Assembly: GCF_005843885.1 (NCBI RefSeq)
Contig: NZ_CP040443.1
Location: 5,056,754 to 5,120,753, forward strand
DNA: 64,000 nt
DNA from: Escherichia sp. E4742
GTDB lineage: Bacteria; Pseudomonadota; Gammaproteobacteria; Enterobacterales; Enterobacteriaceae
Direction of reading: 5' to 3'
This document shows positions 16,401-25,059 of this stretch, one piece after another (within the stretch, counting starts at the first letter, position 1; every line of letters starts with the position of its first letter). The notes under the pieces were generated by a model. That model was not told where the DNA came from and did no database searches. It saw only the letters and a list, made by a program, of their open reading frames with translations. Both the position numbers and the translations under genes were made by a program.

Positions 16401-17198
16401 TTAATGAACATTTGGTACTGAATCGGTGCCTCGCCCATTGGCATTTCGTAGCCGTTGTAATGGATCCTGCTTGTAAAATTGGCAGAAACGTTGCCACAGC
16501 GAGGGGAAGCGTGGCGCAAAAAGCTCCGGTGCACTAAAAAAGTATTCGGAAAGCACGGCAAAACATTCTGCAGGGTCACTGGCAGCATAAGCATCGATGC
16601 TGGAGGCATTTTCGCCCACTAACTCAATTTCTTCCTGAATGTTATCCATCGCCGCATGAAGATCGTGTTCCCATCCAGCGACTTCACGTAAAGAAATAAA
16701 GGGAACACCACTGGCGCGATCGCCATTTCGTGTATCCAGTTTATGTGCAACTTCGTGGATAATCAGATTAAAGCCCGAGGCATCGAAAGAATCTTGTATA
16801 TCGAGCCAGTTCAGCACGATTGGACCTTGCTGCCAGCTTTGTCCTGATTGAACGATACGTTGATTATGTACCAGTCCTATATCGTCTTCCCATTCATCGT
16901 CCACCACAAATGGCGCAGGGTAAATTAGCACTTCATGAAAACCATCCAGCCATTCCAGTCCAAGCTCCAGAACAGGCAAGCAGAAAAGTAAGGCGATGCG
17001 ACAACTTTTCAATGCATCAAGTTCAAATCCTTGTAGCGGGACCAGTCTTTTTTGCTGTAAAAAACGTTCGGCAAGAGTGACTAGTTTGCTTTGCTCCTGC
17101 TCTGTCAGACATGTCAAAAGAGGTATCGCCAGAGCTTCCTTCCATGGCAGCGTATCTTCATGATCTGTTTCTTGTACTTTCCAGGGCCACTTAATCAT
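16401..17198 (-). CDS. mtfA: Mlc-titration factor / zinc metallopeptidase MtfA
   Basis: A 265-residue protein, full length for MtfA (YeeI). The zinc-binding motif is visible as FNLIIHEVAHKLDTRNGDR near residues 145-162 (HEVAH). In E. coli MtfA binds and inactivates the repressor Mlc, which derepresses ptsG and so tunes glucose uptake; it also has aminopeptidase activity. The start MIKWPWKVQE at 17196-17198 is chosen over an upstream extension. It sits 100 bases from tRNA-Asn and 93 from serU, the same tight block as K-12 but turned around. Confidence 0.94.
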   Translation of the reverse strand: MIKWPWKVQETDHEDTLPWKEALAIPLLTCLTEQEQSKLVTLAERFLQQKRLVPLQGFELDALKSCRIALLFCLPVLELGLEWLDGFHEVLIYPAPFVVDDEWEDDIGLVHNQRIVQSGQSWQQGPIVLNWLDIQDSFDASGFNLIIHEVAHKLDTRNGDRASGVPFISLREVAGWEHDLHAAMDNIQEEIELVGENASSIDAYAASDPAECFAVLSEYFFSAPELFAPRFPSLWQRFCQFYKQDPLQRLRNANGRGTDSVPNVH

Positions 17199-17291
17199 CG
17201 TTTTGCTCGCAAACTCGTCACTTGAACAAAATTGCACGGACAGGGACTGTTAAAATGCCAAATTTCCTGGCATCATGGCAACCATCTGAAC

Positions 17292-17381
17292 GGAGAGATG
17301 CCGGAGCGGCTGAACGGACCGGTCTCGAAAACCGGAGTAGGGGCAACTCTACCGGGGGTTCAAATCCCCCTCTCTCCGCCA
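17292..17381 (+). tRNA. serU: tRNA-Ser (anticodon CGA)
   Basis: A 90-base class II tRNA with GGAGAGATGCCGGAGCGGCT at the 5' end, anticodon loop GTCTCGAAAAC (CGA), a long variable arm (GGAGTAGGGGCAACTCTACC), TTCAAATCC and an encoded CCA. This is the serU serine tRNA reading UCG codons. Confidence 0.95.
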
Positions 17382-17729
17382 ATCATTCAAGCAATTAGCT
17401 CGCCTGGTGTCAGTGACACAAATCCCATTAGGAAAATTCAAAAAAAAACCATCAGAGAAAAATAGCATCAGCCGAGCATGCGTTGCGGCTTTAGCATTCA
17501 CATTTTTCTGTTCAACGCGGTTGTGACATGCAACTGAACCTATAATTATGTTTCGTTTCCAGCATATTACTGTTACCCCCTCCCGGCCCTTCATCCTCAG
17601 TTCCTGACATAAAAACATTTGCAGATACTTTCTGTCGCGGTAGTCTCATAAGGTTCGTTTATAGATCGACGGCAATGTGAGTTACCTTTTCCATACTAAT
17701 TATAAAAAGACAGTACAAACAGGATCACT
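17382..17729 (+). other. Intergenic region between serU and shiA
   Basis: About 350 bases with no supported gene. A short AAAAAAAAACC tract follows the tRNA, without a clear GC hairpin. The shiA promoter should be near the right end (AGGATCACT is the shiA ribosome binding site), but no promoter can be assigned with confidence. A 74-codon frame on the other strand is considered noise. Confidence 0.5.
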
Positions 17730-19046
17730 ATGGACTCCACGCTCATCTCCACGCGTCCCGATGAAGGAACGCTTTCGTTAAGTCGCGCCCGACGCGCTGC
17801 GTTAGGCAGTTTCGCGGGTGCCGTCGTCGACTGGTATGATTTTTTACTCTATGGCATTACCGCCGCATTGGTGTTTAATCGCGAGTTTTTCCCGCAGGTA
17901 AGCCCGGCAATGGGAACGCTCGCTGCATTTGCTACCTTTGGTGTCGGTTTCCTTTTTCGTCCGCTCGGAGGTGTCATTTTCGGCCATTTCGGCGATCGGC
18001 TGGGGCGTAAGCGCATGTTGATGCTTACCGTCTGGATGATGGGCATCGCCACAGCATTGATCGGCATTCTCCCTTCGTTTTCAACTATTGGCTGGTGGGC
18101 ACCAATTTTACTGGTGATGCTGCGAGCTATTCAGGGATTTGCTGTTGGCGGCGAATGGGGAGGCGCTGCGTTGCTGTCCGTTGAGAGCGCGCCCAAAAAC
18201 AAAAAAGCCTTTTACAGTAGCGGCGTACAAGTTGGTTACGGTGTAGGGTTACTCCTTTCAACCGGACTGGTGTCACTGATCAGTATGATGACAACGGACG
18301 AGCAATTTTTGAGCTGGGGTTGGCGCATTCCTTTCCTGTTTAGCATCGTATTGGTGCTGGGTGCATTGTGGGTACGCAACGGCATGGAAGAGTCCGCTGA
18401 ATTTGAACAACAGCAGCATAATCAAGCGGTAGTGCAAAAACGCATCCCGGTTATCGAAGCTCTGTTACGACATCCCGGTGCTTTCCTTAAGATTATTGCG
18501 CTGCGGCTGTGCGAGTTGCTGACGATGTATATCGTTACCGCCTTTGCACTTAACTATTCGACCCAGAATATGGGGCTGCCGCGCGAATTGTTCCTCAATA
18601 TTGGTTTGCTGGTGGGTGGATTAAGCTGCCTGACAATTCCCTGTTTTGCCTGGCTTGCCGATCGTTTTGGTCGCCGTAGGGTTTATATCACCGGCGCAAT
18701 AATCGGAACGTTAAGCGCATTTCCTTTTTTTATAGCGCTTGAGGCACAGTCCATTTTCTGGATCGTTTTCTTCTCCATTATGCTGGCGAACATTGCGCAT
18801 GACATGGTGGTTTGCGTGCAACAGCCGATGTTCACCGAGATGTTTGGTGCCAGTTATCGCTACAGCGGCGCTGGCGTCGGATATCAGGTTGCCAGCGTGG
18901 TAGGCGGTGGATTTACACCTTTTATTGCTGCTGCTCTGATTACTTATTTTGCTGGAGACTGGCATAGCGTCGCCATTTACTTGCTGGCTGGCTGCCTGAT
19001 TTCCGCAATAACCGCTTTGTTGATGAAAGACAATCAACACGCTTGA
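17730..19046 (+). CDS. shiA: Shikimate transporter ShiA
   Basis: A 438-residue major facilitator superfamily protein of the metabolite:proton symporter group. It shows twelve hydrophobic segments and the family loop motif GHFGDRLGRKRML near residues 87-99, with a second copy WLADRFGRRRVY near 308. ShiA imports shikimate and dehydroshikimate. Length and sequence match the E. coli protein. AACAGGATCACT precedes the ATG. A separate gene from amn, which starts 101 bases later on the same strand. Confidence 0.95.
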   Translation: MDSTLISTRPDEGTLSLSRARRAALGSFAGAVVDWYDFLLYGITAALVFNREFFPQVSPAMGTLAAFATFGVGFLFRPLGGVIFGHFGDRLGRKRMLMLTVWMMGIATALIGILPSFSTIGWWAPILLVMLRAIQGFAVGGEWGGAALLSVESAPKNKKAFYSSGVQVGYGVGLLLSTGLVSLISMMTTDEQFLSWGWRIPFLFSIVLVLGALWVRNGMEESAEFEQQQHNQAVVQKRIPVIEALLRHPGAFLKIIALRLCELLTMYIVTAFALNYSTQNMGLPRELFLNIGLLVGGLSCLTIPCFAWLADRFGRRRVYITGAIIGTLSAFPFFIALEAQSIFWIVFFSIMLANIAHDMVVCVQQPMFTEMFGASYRYSGAGVGYQVASVVGGGFTPFIAAALITYFAGDWHSVAIYLLAGCLISAITALLMKDNQHA

Positions 19047-19147
19047 TAGCCTGGCGAAGATCGTCCGATCTTCGCCTTACACTTTTGTTTCACATTCCTG
19101 TGACATACTATCGGAAATGCGGTAATTGCATGGAACAGGAGACACAC

Positions 19148-20602
19148 ATGAATAATAAGGGCTCCGGTCTGACCCCAGCTCAGGCACTGGATAAACTTGA
19201 CGCACTGTATGAAAAATCTGTAGTCGCTTTACGCAACGCCATTGGCAAATATATTAAAAGTGGCGAGCTGCCTGACGAAAACGCCCGAAAACACGGTCTT
19301 TTTGTCTATCCATCGCTGACCGTGACCTGGGACGGTAGCGCAACAAACCCTCCCAAAACACGCGCGTTTGGTCGTTTTACTCACGCTGGCAGCTACACGA
19401 CCACCATCACCCGCCCTGCTCTCTTTCGTTCATATCTTAATGAACAATTAACTCTGCTGTACCAGGATTATGGTGCACATATTTCCGTGCAACCGTCAGA
19501 GCATGAAATTCCTTATCCCTATGTCATCGACGGCTCAGAGCTGACGCTTGATCGCTCAATGAGCGCCGGATTAACTCGTTATTTCCCGACAACCGAACTG
19601 GCACAAATTGGCGATGAAACGGCAGACGGCATTTATCATCCAACGGAATTCTCCCCGCTATCGCATTTTGATGCACGCCGGGTAGATTTTTCCCTCGCAC
19701 GGTTACGCCATTATACGGGTACGCCAGTCGAACATTTTCAGCCGTTCGTCTTGTTTACCAACTACACACGTTATGTGGATGAATTCGTACGTTGGGGGTG
19801 CAGCCAGATCCTTGATCCTCATAGCCCCTACATTGCCCTTTCTTGTGCTGGCGGGAACTGGATCACCGCTGAAACCGAAGCACCTGAAGAAGCAATTTCC
19901 GACCTCGCATGGAAAAAACACCAGATGCCCGCATGGCATTTAATCACTACCGATGGTCAGGGTATTACTCTGGTGAATATTGGCGTGGGGCCGTCAAATG
20001 CCAAAACTATCTGCGATCATCTGGCGGTGCTGCGCCCGGATGTCTGGTTGATGATTGGTCACTGCGGAGGATTACGTGAAAGCCAGGCTATTGGAGATTA
20101 CGTACTTGCACATGCTTATTTACGCGATGACCACGTTCTTGATGCGGTTCTGCCCCCCGATATTCCTATTCCGAGCATTGCTGAAGTGCAACGTGCGCTT
20201 TATGACGCCACCAAACTCGTCAGCGGCAGGCCGGGTGAGGAAGTTAAACAGCGGCTACGCACTGGAACTGTAGTAACCACTGATGACAGGAACTGGGAGC
20301 TACGCTACTCGGCTTCTGCACTTCGTTTTAATTTAAGTCGGGCCGTGGCGATTGATATGGAAAGTGCCACCATTGCAGCACAAGGATATCGTTTCCGCGT
20401 ACCATACGGGACGCTACTGTGTGTTTCAGATAAACCGTTGCATGGTGAGATTAAACTTCCCGGCCAGGCTAACCGTTTTTATGAAGGCGCAATTTCCGAG
20501 CACCTGCAAATTGGCATTCGGGCGATAGACTTGCTACGCGCAGAAGGAGACCGACTGCATTCGCGTAAACTGCGGACCTTTAATGAACCACCGTTCCGAT
20601 AA
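19148..20602 (+). CDS. amn: AMP nucleosidase Amn
   Basis: A 484-residue enzyme that hydrolyses AMP to adenine and ribose 5-phosphate in adenylate pool control. The N-terminal AMNp_N regulatory domain spans about residues 1-175. The C-terminal nucleoside phosphorylase-like catalytic domain (MIGHCGGLRESQAIGDYV near 318-335, AIDMESATIAAQGYRFRVPYG near 400-420) follows. ATG 19148 after AACAGGAGACACAC gives the family length; the reading frame is open further upstream. In K-12 yeeN follows amn; here no yeeN is found before the next tRNA. Confidence 0.96.
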   Translation: MNNKGSGLTPAQALDKLDALYEKSVVALRNAIGKYIKSGELPDENARKHGLFVYPSLTVTWDGSATNPPKTRAFGRFTHAGSYTTTITRPALFRSYLNEQLTLLYQDYGAHISVQPSEHEIPYPYVIDGSELTLDRSMSAGLTRYFPTTELAQIGDETADGIYHPTEFSPLSHFDARRVDFSLARLRHYTGTPVEHFQPFVLFTNYTRYVDEFVRWGCSQILDPHSPYIALSCAGGNWITAETEAPEEAISDLAWKKHQMPAWHLITTDGQGITLVNIGVGPSNAKTICDHLAVLRPDVWLMIGHCGGLRESQAIGDYVLAHAYLRDDHVLDAVLPPDIPIPSIAEVQRALYDATKLVSGRPGEEVKQRLRTGTVVTTDDRNWELRYSASALRFNLSRAVAIDMESATIAAQGYRFRVPYGTLLCVSDKPLHGEIKLPGQANRFYEGAISEHLQIGIRAIDLLRAEGDRLHSRKLRTFNEPPFR

Positions 20603-20657
20603 TGAGTTCAGATCCTTTGCGTCAGAAGAAGATGTGAAGGGTTTGATTAAGTAACAA

Positions 20658-20690
20658 AGCAAAAAGCCCGCTATAAAAGCGGGCTTTTCA
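20658..20690 (-). terminator. Terminator of tRNA-Asn (asnW), bidirectional
   Basis: AAAAAGCCCGC-TATAAAA-GCGGGCTTTT is a GC stem flanked by A and T runs, 7 bases beyond the tRNA 3' end on the minus strand. It can also stop amn transcripts on the plus strand. Confidence 0.85.
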
Positions 20691-20696
20691 GAAATT

Positions 20697-20772
20697 TGGC
20701 TCCTCTGACTGGACTCGAACCAGTGACATACGGATTAACAGTCCGCCGTTCTACCGACTGAACTACAGAGGA
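20697..20772 (-). tRNA. asnW: tRNA-Asn (anticodon GTT)
   Basis: A 76-base copy identical to the other three tRNA-Asn genes. Its position between amn and yeeO identifies asnW. This gene is an insertion site for genomic islands in many strains; here it is unoccupied. Confidence 0.95.
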
Positions 20773-20903
20773 ATCGCGAGAACGGGGCGAATATTAACGA
20801 TGCCCATCCACAATGTCAAAGCCTGTTTTTTAATTTTGAATTCGTTTGCTGAAATAATCTGCGCTTTGTCGTTTATTCCGACACATCTGGCTTTTTTTTC
20901 ATA

Positions 20904-22514
20904 CTATTTATGCTCAGAACGAGGGTATTTCCATAGCCATCGCCCTGTAACCATTCGCCAGTAAAACAGCCCAGCCCGCACGGCCCAGTCGGCAAACATC
21001 CCCATCCAGACGCCAACCACACCCCAGCCAAGCATGATTCCCAACATATAGCCGACTACTACCCGGCATCCCCACATGCTCAGCATAGAAACCCACATGG
21101 CGTAGCGAGCATCTCGAGCACCTTTAAAACCAGCTGGTAGTACCCAGGAGGCGGACCAAATCGGCATAAATAAAGCATTCAACCAAATCAGAATCACAAC
21201 GACATGTTTAACCTGCGGATCCTGGGTATAAAACGACGCCATAATCCCGGCAAAGGGTGCTGTTAACCAGGCTATTGCCGTTAACCCAATAGTGGACAGC
21301 CAAAACACATGCCTCAATTGAATTTCTGCTTGCGCTCTCTGCCCTACCCCCAACCTTCGACCCGTAATGATTGTAGAAGCAGAACCAAGTGCACTTCCTG
21401 GTAAATTGATAAGAGCCGCAATCGAAAAAGCGATAAAATTCCCGGCGATAACACTCGTCCCCATCCCGGCAACGAACATTTGTGTTAATAACCGGCCACT
21501 GGTAAATAATACGGATTCCACACTTGCTGGAATACCAATCCCCATTACTTCCCAGATAATGTTGAAATTCAATGGTTTAAAATAGCTCTTTAACGAGATC
21601 CGTAAAGCAGGATTAAAACCAATCGCCAGAACCCACAAAATGGCGACTGCGCCAATATAACGGGAAATAGTTAATCCCAGCCCTGCCCCGACAAACCCTA
21701 ACCCCTGCCAGGAGAAAAGACCGTAAATCAATATGCCGCTAATGATGATATTAAGGATATTCAAACTACCATTTATAAGAAGCGGTATTTTCGTATTCCC
21801 TGCGCCGCGAAGTGCTCCGCTGCCAATCAAGGTGATTGCCGCCGCAGGATAACTGATGACGGTCAGTTCCAGATAAGTCAGCGCCAGTGCTTTTACCTCC
21901 GGCGTGGCCTCACCTGCAACAAAATCGATAATTTGCTCACCAAAATGATGAATAAGCGCTGCCAACAGTACGGCAAACAATGTCATGATCACTAATGACT
22001 GCCGTGTCGCTACCCTCGCTCGCCGTCGATCACGCTTACCGAGACTAAATGCCACAACGACTGTAGTACCAAGGTCGATAGCTGCAAAAAAAGCCATAAT
22101 GACCATATTGAAACTGTCCGCCAGCCCAACGCCTGCCATTGCATCTTTTCCCAGCCAACTGACCAGAAACGTGCTCAGTACGCCCATCAACAGGACACAG
22201 GCATTCTCCATAAAGATAGGAACAGCAAGCGGGGTTATCTCACGCCAGAACAACACCTTGTAGCTCTTACGTTTTGCGTGCCAGCGAGTGCCATGAACAA
22301 TCTGGCGTAAAGCTGAGGAGATATTCAAAACTGACCTTAATTGCAGAAAGTGAAACCACATTTCAAATAATGAGGGAGAATCAGCAAAGCTGCAAAGATT
22401 TTCGCCAGCAAATTGTCTGCAAATGCAACAAACTGTTGATAGAAACGGCAAACGGTTGAGAAATTTAAAAATCAGGTTTGACAAAAGATTTTTCGCCGTT
22501 AAGATGTGCCTCAA
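20904..22514 (-). CDS. yeeO: MATE-family efflux transporter YeeO
   Basis: A 536-residue protein with twelve membrane helices after an unusual N-terminal stretch of about 95 residues. The MATE fold begins near WREITPLAVPIFMENACVLLMG, and repeats are seen in IGIPASVESVLF. In E. coli YeeO exports flavins (FMN, FAD) and dipeptides. The reading frame ends WKYPRSEHK, several residues shorter than the K-12 protein as I recall it. The N-terminal start is uncertain: internal methionines nearer the first helix (for example MWFHFLQ, about residue 52) are possible. Its 5' end is only 7 bases from divergent asnU. Confidence 0.88.
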   Translation of the reverse strand: MRHILTAKNLLSNLIFKFLNRLPFLSTVCCICRQFAGENLCSFADSPSLFEMWFHFLQLRSVLNISSALRQIVHGTRWHAKRKSYKVLFWREITPLAVPIFMENACVLLMGVLSTFLVSWLGKDAMAGVGLADSFNMVIMAFFAAIDLGTTVVVAFSLGKRDRRRARVATRQSLVIMTLFAVLLAALIHHFGEQIIDFVAGEATPEVKALALTYLELTVISYPAAAITLIGSGALRGAGNTKIPLLINGSLNILNIIISGILIYGLFSWQGLGFVGAGLGLTISRYIGAVAILWVLAIGFNPALRISLKSYFKPLNFNIIWEVMGIGIPASVESVLFTSGRLLTQMFVAGMGTSVIAGNFIAFSIAALINLPGSALGSASTIITGRRLGVGQRAQAEIQLRHVFWLSTIGLTAIAWLTAPFAGIMASFYTQDPQVKHVVVILIWLNALFMPIWSASWVLPAGFKGARDARYAMWVSMLSMWGCRVVVGYMLGIMLGWGVVGVWMGMFADWAVRAGLFYWRMVTGRWLWKYPRSEHK

Positions 22515-22521
22515 CAGCGAT

Positions 22522-22597
22522 TCCTCTGTAGTTCAGTCGGTAGAACGGCGGACTGTTAATCCGTATGTCACTGGTTCGAGTCCAGTCAGAGGAGCCA
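22522..22597 (+). tRNA. asnU: tRNA-Asn (anticodon GTT)
   Basis: A 76-base copy identical to the other tRNA-Asn genes, here on the plus strand between yeeO and cbl, which identifies asnU. The encoded CCA is followed by a terminator. Confidence 0.95.
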
Positions 22598-22603
22598 AAT
22601 TTC

Positions 22604-22633
22604 TGAAAAGCCCGCTTTATAGCGGGCTTTTTG
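22604..22633. terminator. Bidirectional terminator between asnU and cbl
   Basis: AAAAGCCCGC-TTTAT-AGCGGGCTTTTTGC lies between the tRNA 3' end and the stop codon of convergent cbl, with A and T runs on both sides. It serves both genes. Confidence 0.88.
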
Positions 22634-23584
22634 CTATATCTGATAATCAATTCCCTCTTCACTATTTTCCATCACCTGTCGCTTAATATCCTCAACCGAC
22701 AGTCCTGCATTGCACAGTTCCAGAAAACGCCAGACATAGTTACGCTGTAATTGTCCTCGTTTTAGTCCCAACCAGACGGTATTAGCATCGAAAAGATGGC
22801 GCGTTTCCAGACGGATTAAATTCTCTTCCTCTCGTTCGCCACTGGATTGTTCTGCTACTAATCCAATCCCCAGGCCAAGGGCTACGTAGGTTTTGATAAC
22901 ATCAGAATCCTGCGCACTCAATACAATATCTGCCAGCAAACCTTTGCGGACAAATGCGTCATCAATCCGCGAGCGACCAGTAATCCCCTGTCGGTAAGTG
23001 ATCAACGGCCACTTCGCTATTGATTCTAGCGTCAATGGCGTAATTTTTGTTAAGGGATGATTATCTGGAACGAGCAAACTATGATGCCAACGAAACCATG
23101 GGAAGGCGACGAGTTGCGGATCATTGCTCAGACGCTCACTGGCGATGCCAATATCGGCCCCGCCATTTTGCAGCAACGTCGCAATTTCCTGTGGTGTTCC
23201 CTGGATAAGCTCAAGCCGCACTTCCGGGAAAAGTTCGCGAAAGGCTTTAATGACTTTTGGCAAGCTGTAGCGTGCCTGAGTATGCGTCGTTGCGATAGTG
23301 AGAACGCCAGATGTATTGTTGGTAAAGAGATCGGCAAGTCGACGAACATTACTGGCTTCATTCAGAATGCGTTCTGCAATTACCAGCAATGCTTTGCCCG
23401 GTTCAGTCATACCAAGCAGTCGTTTGCCCCGACGAACGAATATTTCTATACCAAGCTCATCCTCCAGCTCTCGAATATGTCGGCTGACACCTGACTGTGA
23501 GGTAAAAAGCATATTCGCAACCTCTGTCAGGTTGTAATCCTGACGTGCAGCCTCGCGGATTATCTTTAGTTGTTGGAAATTCAC
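22634..23584 (-). CDS. cbl: LysR-type regulator Cbl
   Basis: A 316-residue LysR-family activator. The N-terminal winged helix-turn-helix (VANMLFTSQSGVSRHIRELEDELG) spans about residues 22-45, followed by the effector domain. Cbl is CysB-like and activates the tau and ssu genes for taurine and alkanesulfonate use under sulfur limitation. The start is GTG at 23582-23584, giving the usual length. It is the downstream neighbour of nac on the same strand, with about 100 bases between them. Confidence 0.95.
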   Translation of the reverse strand: MNFQQLKIIREAARQDYNLTEVANMLFTSQSGVSRHIRELEDELGIEIFVRRGKRLLGMTEPGKALLVIAERILNEASNVRRLADLFTNNTSGVLTIATTHTQARYSLPKVIKAFRELFPEVRLELIQGTPQEIATLLQNGGADIGIASERLSNDPQLVAFPWFRWHHSLLVPDNHPLTKITPLTLESIAKWPLITYRQGITGRSRIDDAFVRKGLLADIVLSAQDSDVIKTYVALGLGIGLVAEQSSGEREEENLIRLETRHLFDANTVWLGLKRGQLQRNYVWRFLELCNAGLSVEDIKRQVMENSEEGIDYQI

Positions 23585-23685
23585 GGTAAACTCCGGGCAG
23601 ATCAGACATTCTGCTATTGTTAAAGTCTAACGCCCGGCATAACAAATAATAAAAACCTGCATCTTATTCCATCCAGATATAACGT

Positions 23686-24603
23686 TTAGCTAACCAATTG
23701 CCATTGTCTTTTTTCCATGACTGGAGGACTGATCACTGACAATAACAGCTCTTTCACTGCTTGTGCCTGTGGCGACAGTTTTGCTCTGGCAGGTAAATTT
23801 AATGACAAGGAGAGACTCATTGACGGTGTGGTAATACGTGACATCCATCCGTTAACTGCGTCACATAACGAGCGCGCGGCTGATTCGGGTAACACTGCAA
23901 CCCCCATGCCGCTGGCAATCGCTGCGGTAAGTGTGGCGATAGACTCAATTTCACCGATGACTTTTGCCGTGAGTCGCCGTAAAGAAAAAGCCTCATCAAC
24001 GCGGAGTCTTACGGCACTGTAATCGCTGGGGAGAAAGAGATTCATTTGCGCTATAGCATTAACATCAACGCTTTGCCCTGGAAAATCCTGAGTTCCGACA
24101 AGAAAAAGATCTTCTTTTAACAAAGCCTGGCTGGATACGCCAGCCACAGGGGAATGCTCGTAAATTACCGCCATATCAAGCTGGCTATTTATAAGTTTAT
24201 CGTTAAGAACAGCGCCGCTGTTTTCATGTAGATAGATAATCACTTCCGGAAATTCGGCACGTACCGCCTGTAATAATGGCATGGTGATAGACGACGCGGC
24301 GGTTCCTGGCGCAAAGCCAATTGAGACTTGACCCGATAATGTCTGACCTACGTTATGAACTGCCAGTTGGGCCTGTTCACACTGACGTAAAATTGCCCGC
24401 GCATGGGTATAGAGAATTTTTCCGGCGTCTGTTGGAGTAACGCCACGTTTAGTGCGAATCAAAAGTTGTTGATCCAGCTCGCCTTCCAGTGTGGCGACCT
24501 GCTGACTGAGCGCAGGCTGCGCGATATGCAACACTTCAGCAGCCTGGGTCAGGCTACCAATGTCTACAATTTTTACGAAGTATTTCAGGCGTCTGAAGTT
24601 CAT
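23686..24603 (-). CDS. nac: LysR-type nitrogen assimilation control protein Nac
   Basis: A 305-residue LysR regulator with an N-terminal helix-turn-helix (AAEVLHIAQPALSQQVATLEGELD, about residues 20-43). Nac is made under nitrogen limitation and links sigma-54-dependent Ntr control to sigma-70 promoters, activating some genes and repressing others. The start MNFRRLKYF is at 24601-24603; the frame is open further upstream without a good ribosome site. A sigma-54 promoter and an NtrC-like site lie upstream, supporting the expected regulation. Confidence 0.95.
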   Translation of the reverse strand: MNFRRLKYFVKIVDIGSLTQAAEVLHIAQPALSQQVATLEGELDQQLLIRTKRGVTPTDAGKILYTHARAILRQCEQAQLAVHNVGQTLSGQVSIGFAPGTAASSITMPLLQAVRAEFPEVIIYLHENSGAVLNDKLINSQLDMAVIYEHSPVAGVSSQALLKEDLFLVGTQDFPGQSVDVNAIAQMNLFLPSDYSAVRLRVDEAFSLRRLTAKVIGEIESIATLTAAIASGMGVAVLPESAARSLCDAVNGWMSRITTPSMSLSLSLNLPARAKLSPQAQAVKELLLSVISPPVMEKRQWQLVS

Positions 24604-24657
24604 GTTGCCTCCGGTTTTTAAGAATCGGCCCAAGTGCCGGTATTACTCACAACCAGA

Positions 24658-24674
24658 TTGCAAGATGCTTGCCA
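24658..24674 (-). promoter_or_regulatory. Sigma-54 promoter of nac
   Basis: The minus strand reads TGGCAAGCATCTTGCAA, a close match to the sigma-54 consensus TGGCACG-N4-TTGCA, with the invariant GG and GC at proper spacing. It lies 55 bases upstream of the nac start. nac is known to be transcribed by sigma-54 RNA polymerase with NtrC. Confidence 0.85.
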
Positions 24675-24790
24675 GTTTAAGTTTGGCGCTAACGCGAAAG
24701 CTAATCACCGGTCAAATAAGAGATTATGATTGTTTTGTCCTTTCGTCCGGGTTACAGAACGAGCGTTCATTGCCCCATAAAAGGGTGGCA

Positions 24791-24807
24791 TGCACTACAA
24801 TGGAACA
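24791..24807. promoter_or_regulatory. Possible NtrC binding site upstream of nac
   Basis: TGCACTACAATGGAACA agrees with the NtrC pattern TGCACCAAAATGGTGCA at 13 of 17 positions by eye. It sits roughly 130 bases upstream of the sigma-54 promoter, a normal enhancer distance. Only one site of this quality was noticed. Confidence 0.5.
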
Positions 24808-24927
24808 TTACAAAAAAGATTGAATGTTCATCGCTTTGTCGAAATTGCCAGCAAACGAATAAAAAAATGCATTTCCCCCTTTGACATCGCGGAACGCTGC
24901 CATTAATATGCGCCCCGTTCACACGAT

Positions 24928-25003
24928 TCCTCTGTAGTTCAGTCGGTAGAACGGCGGACTGTTAATCCGTATGTCACTGGTTCGAGTCCAGTCAGAGGAG
25001 CCA
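24928..25003 (+). tRNA. asnV: tRNA-Asn (anticodon GTT)
   Basis: The fourth identical 76-base tRNA-Asn copy, plus strand, between nac and ldtA, which identifies asnV. Confidence 0.95.
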
Positions 25004-25009
25004 AATTCA

Positions 25010-25042
25010 AAAAAAACCTGCTTTCGAGCAGGTTTTTTGCTT
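25010..25042. terminator. Bidirectional terminator between asnV and ldtA
   Basis: AAAAAACCTGC-TTTC-GAGCAGGTTTTTTGC follows the tRNA and precedes the stop codon of convergent ldtA; stem with A and T runs on each side. Confidence 0.88.
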
Positions 25043-25059
25043 TCTACGTAACAACTATT

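Noticed and set aside
16225..25003. Repeated 76-base units taken as an interspersed repeat or array
   Set aside because: They are tRNA-Asn genes on both strands at irregular distances; no CRISPR-like repeat and spacer pattern exists anywhere in the window.
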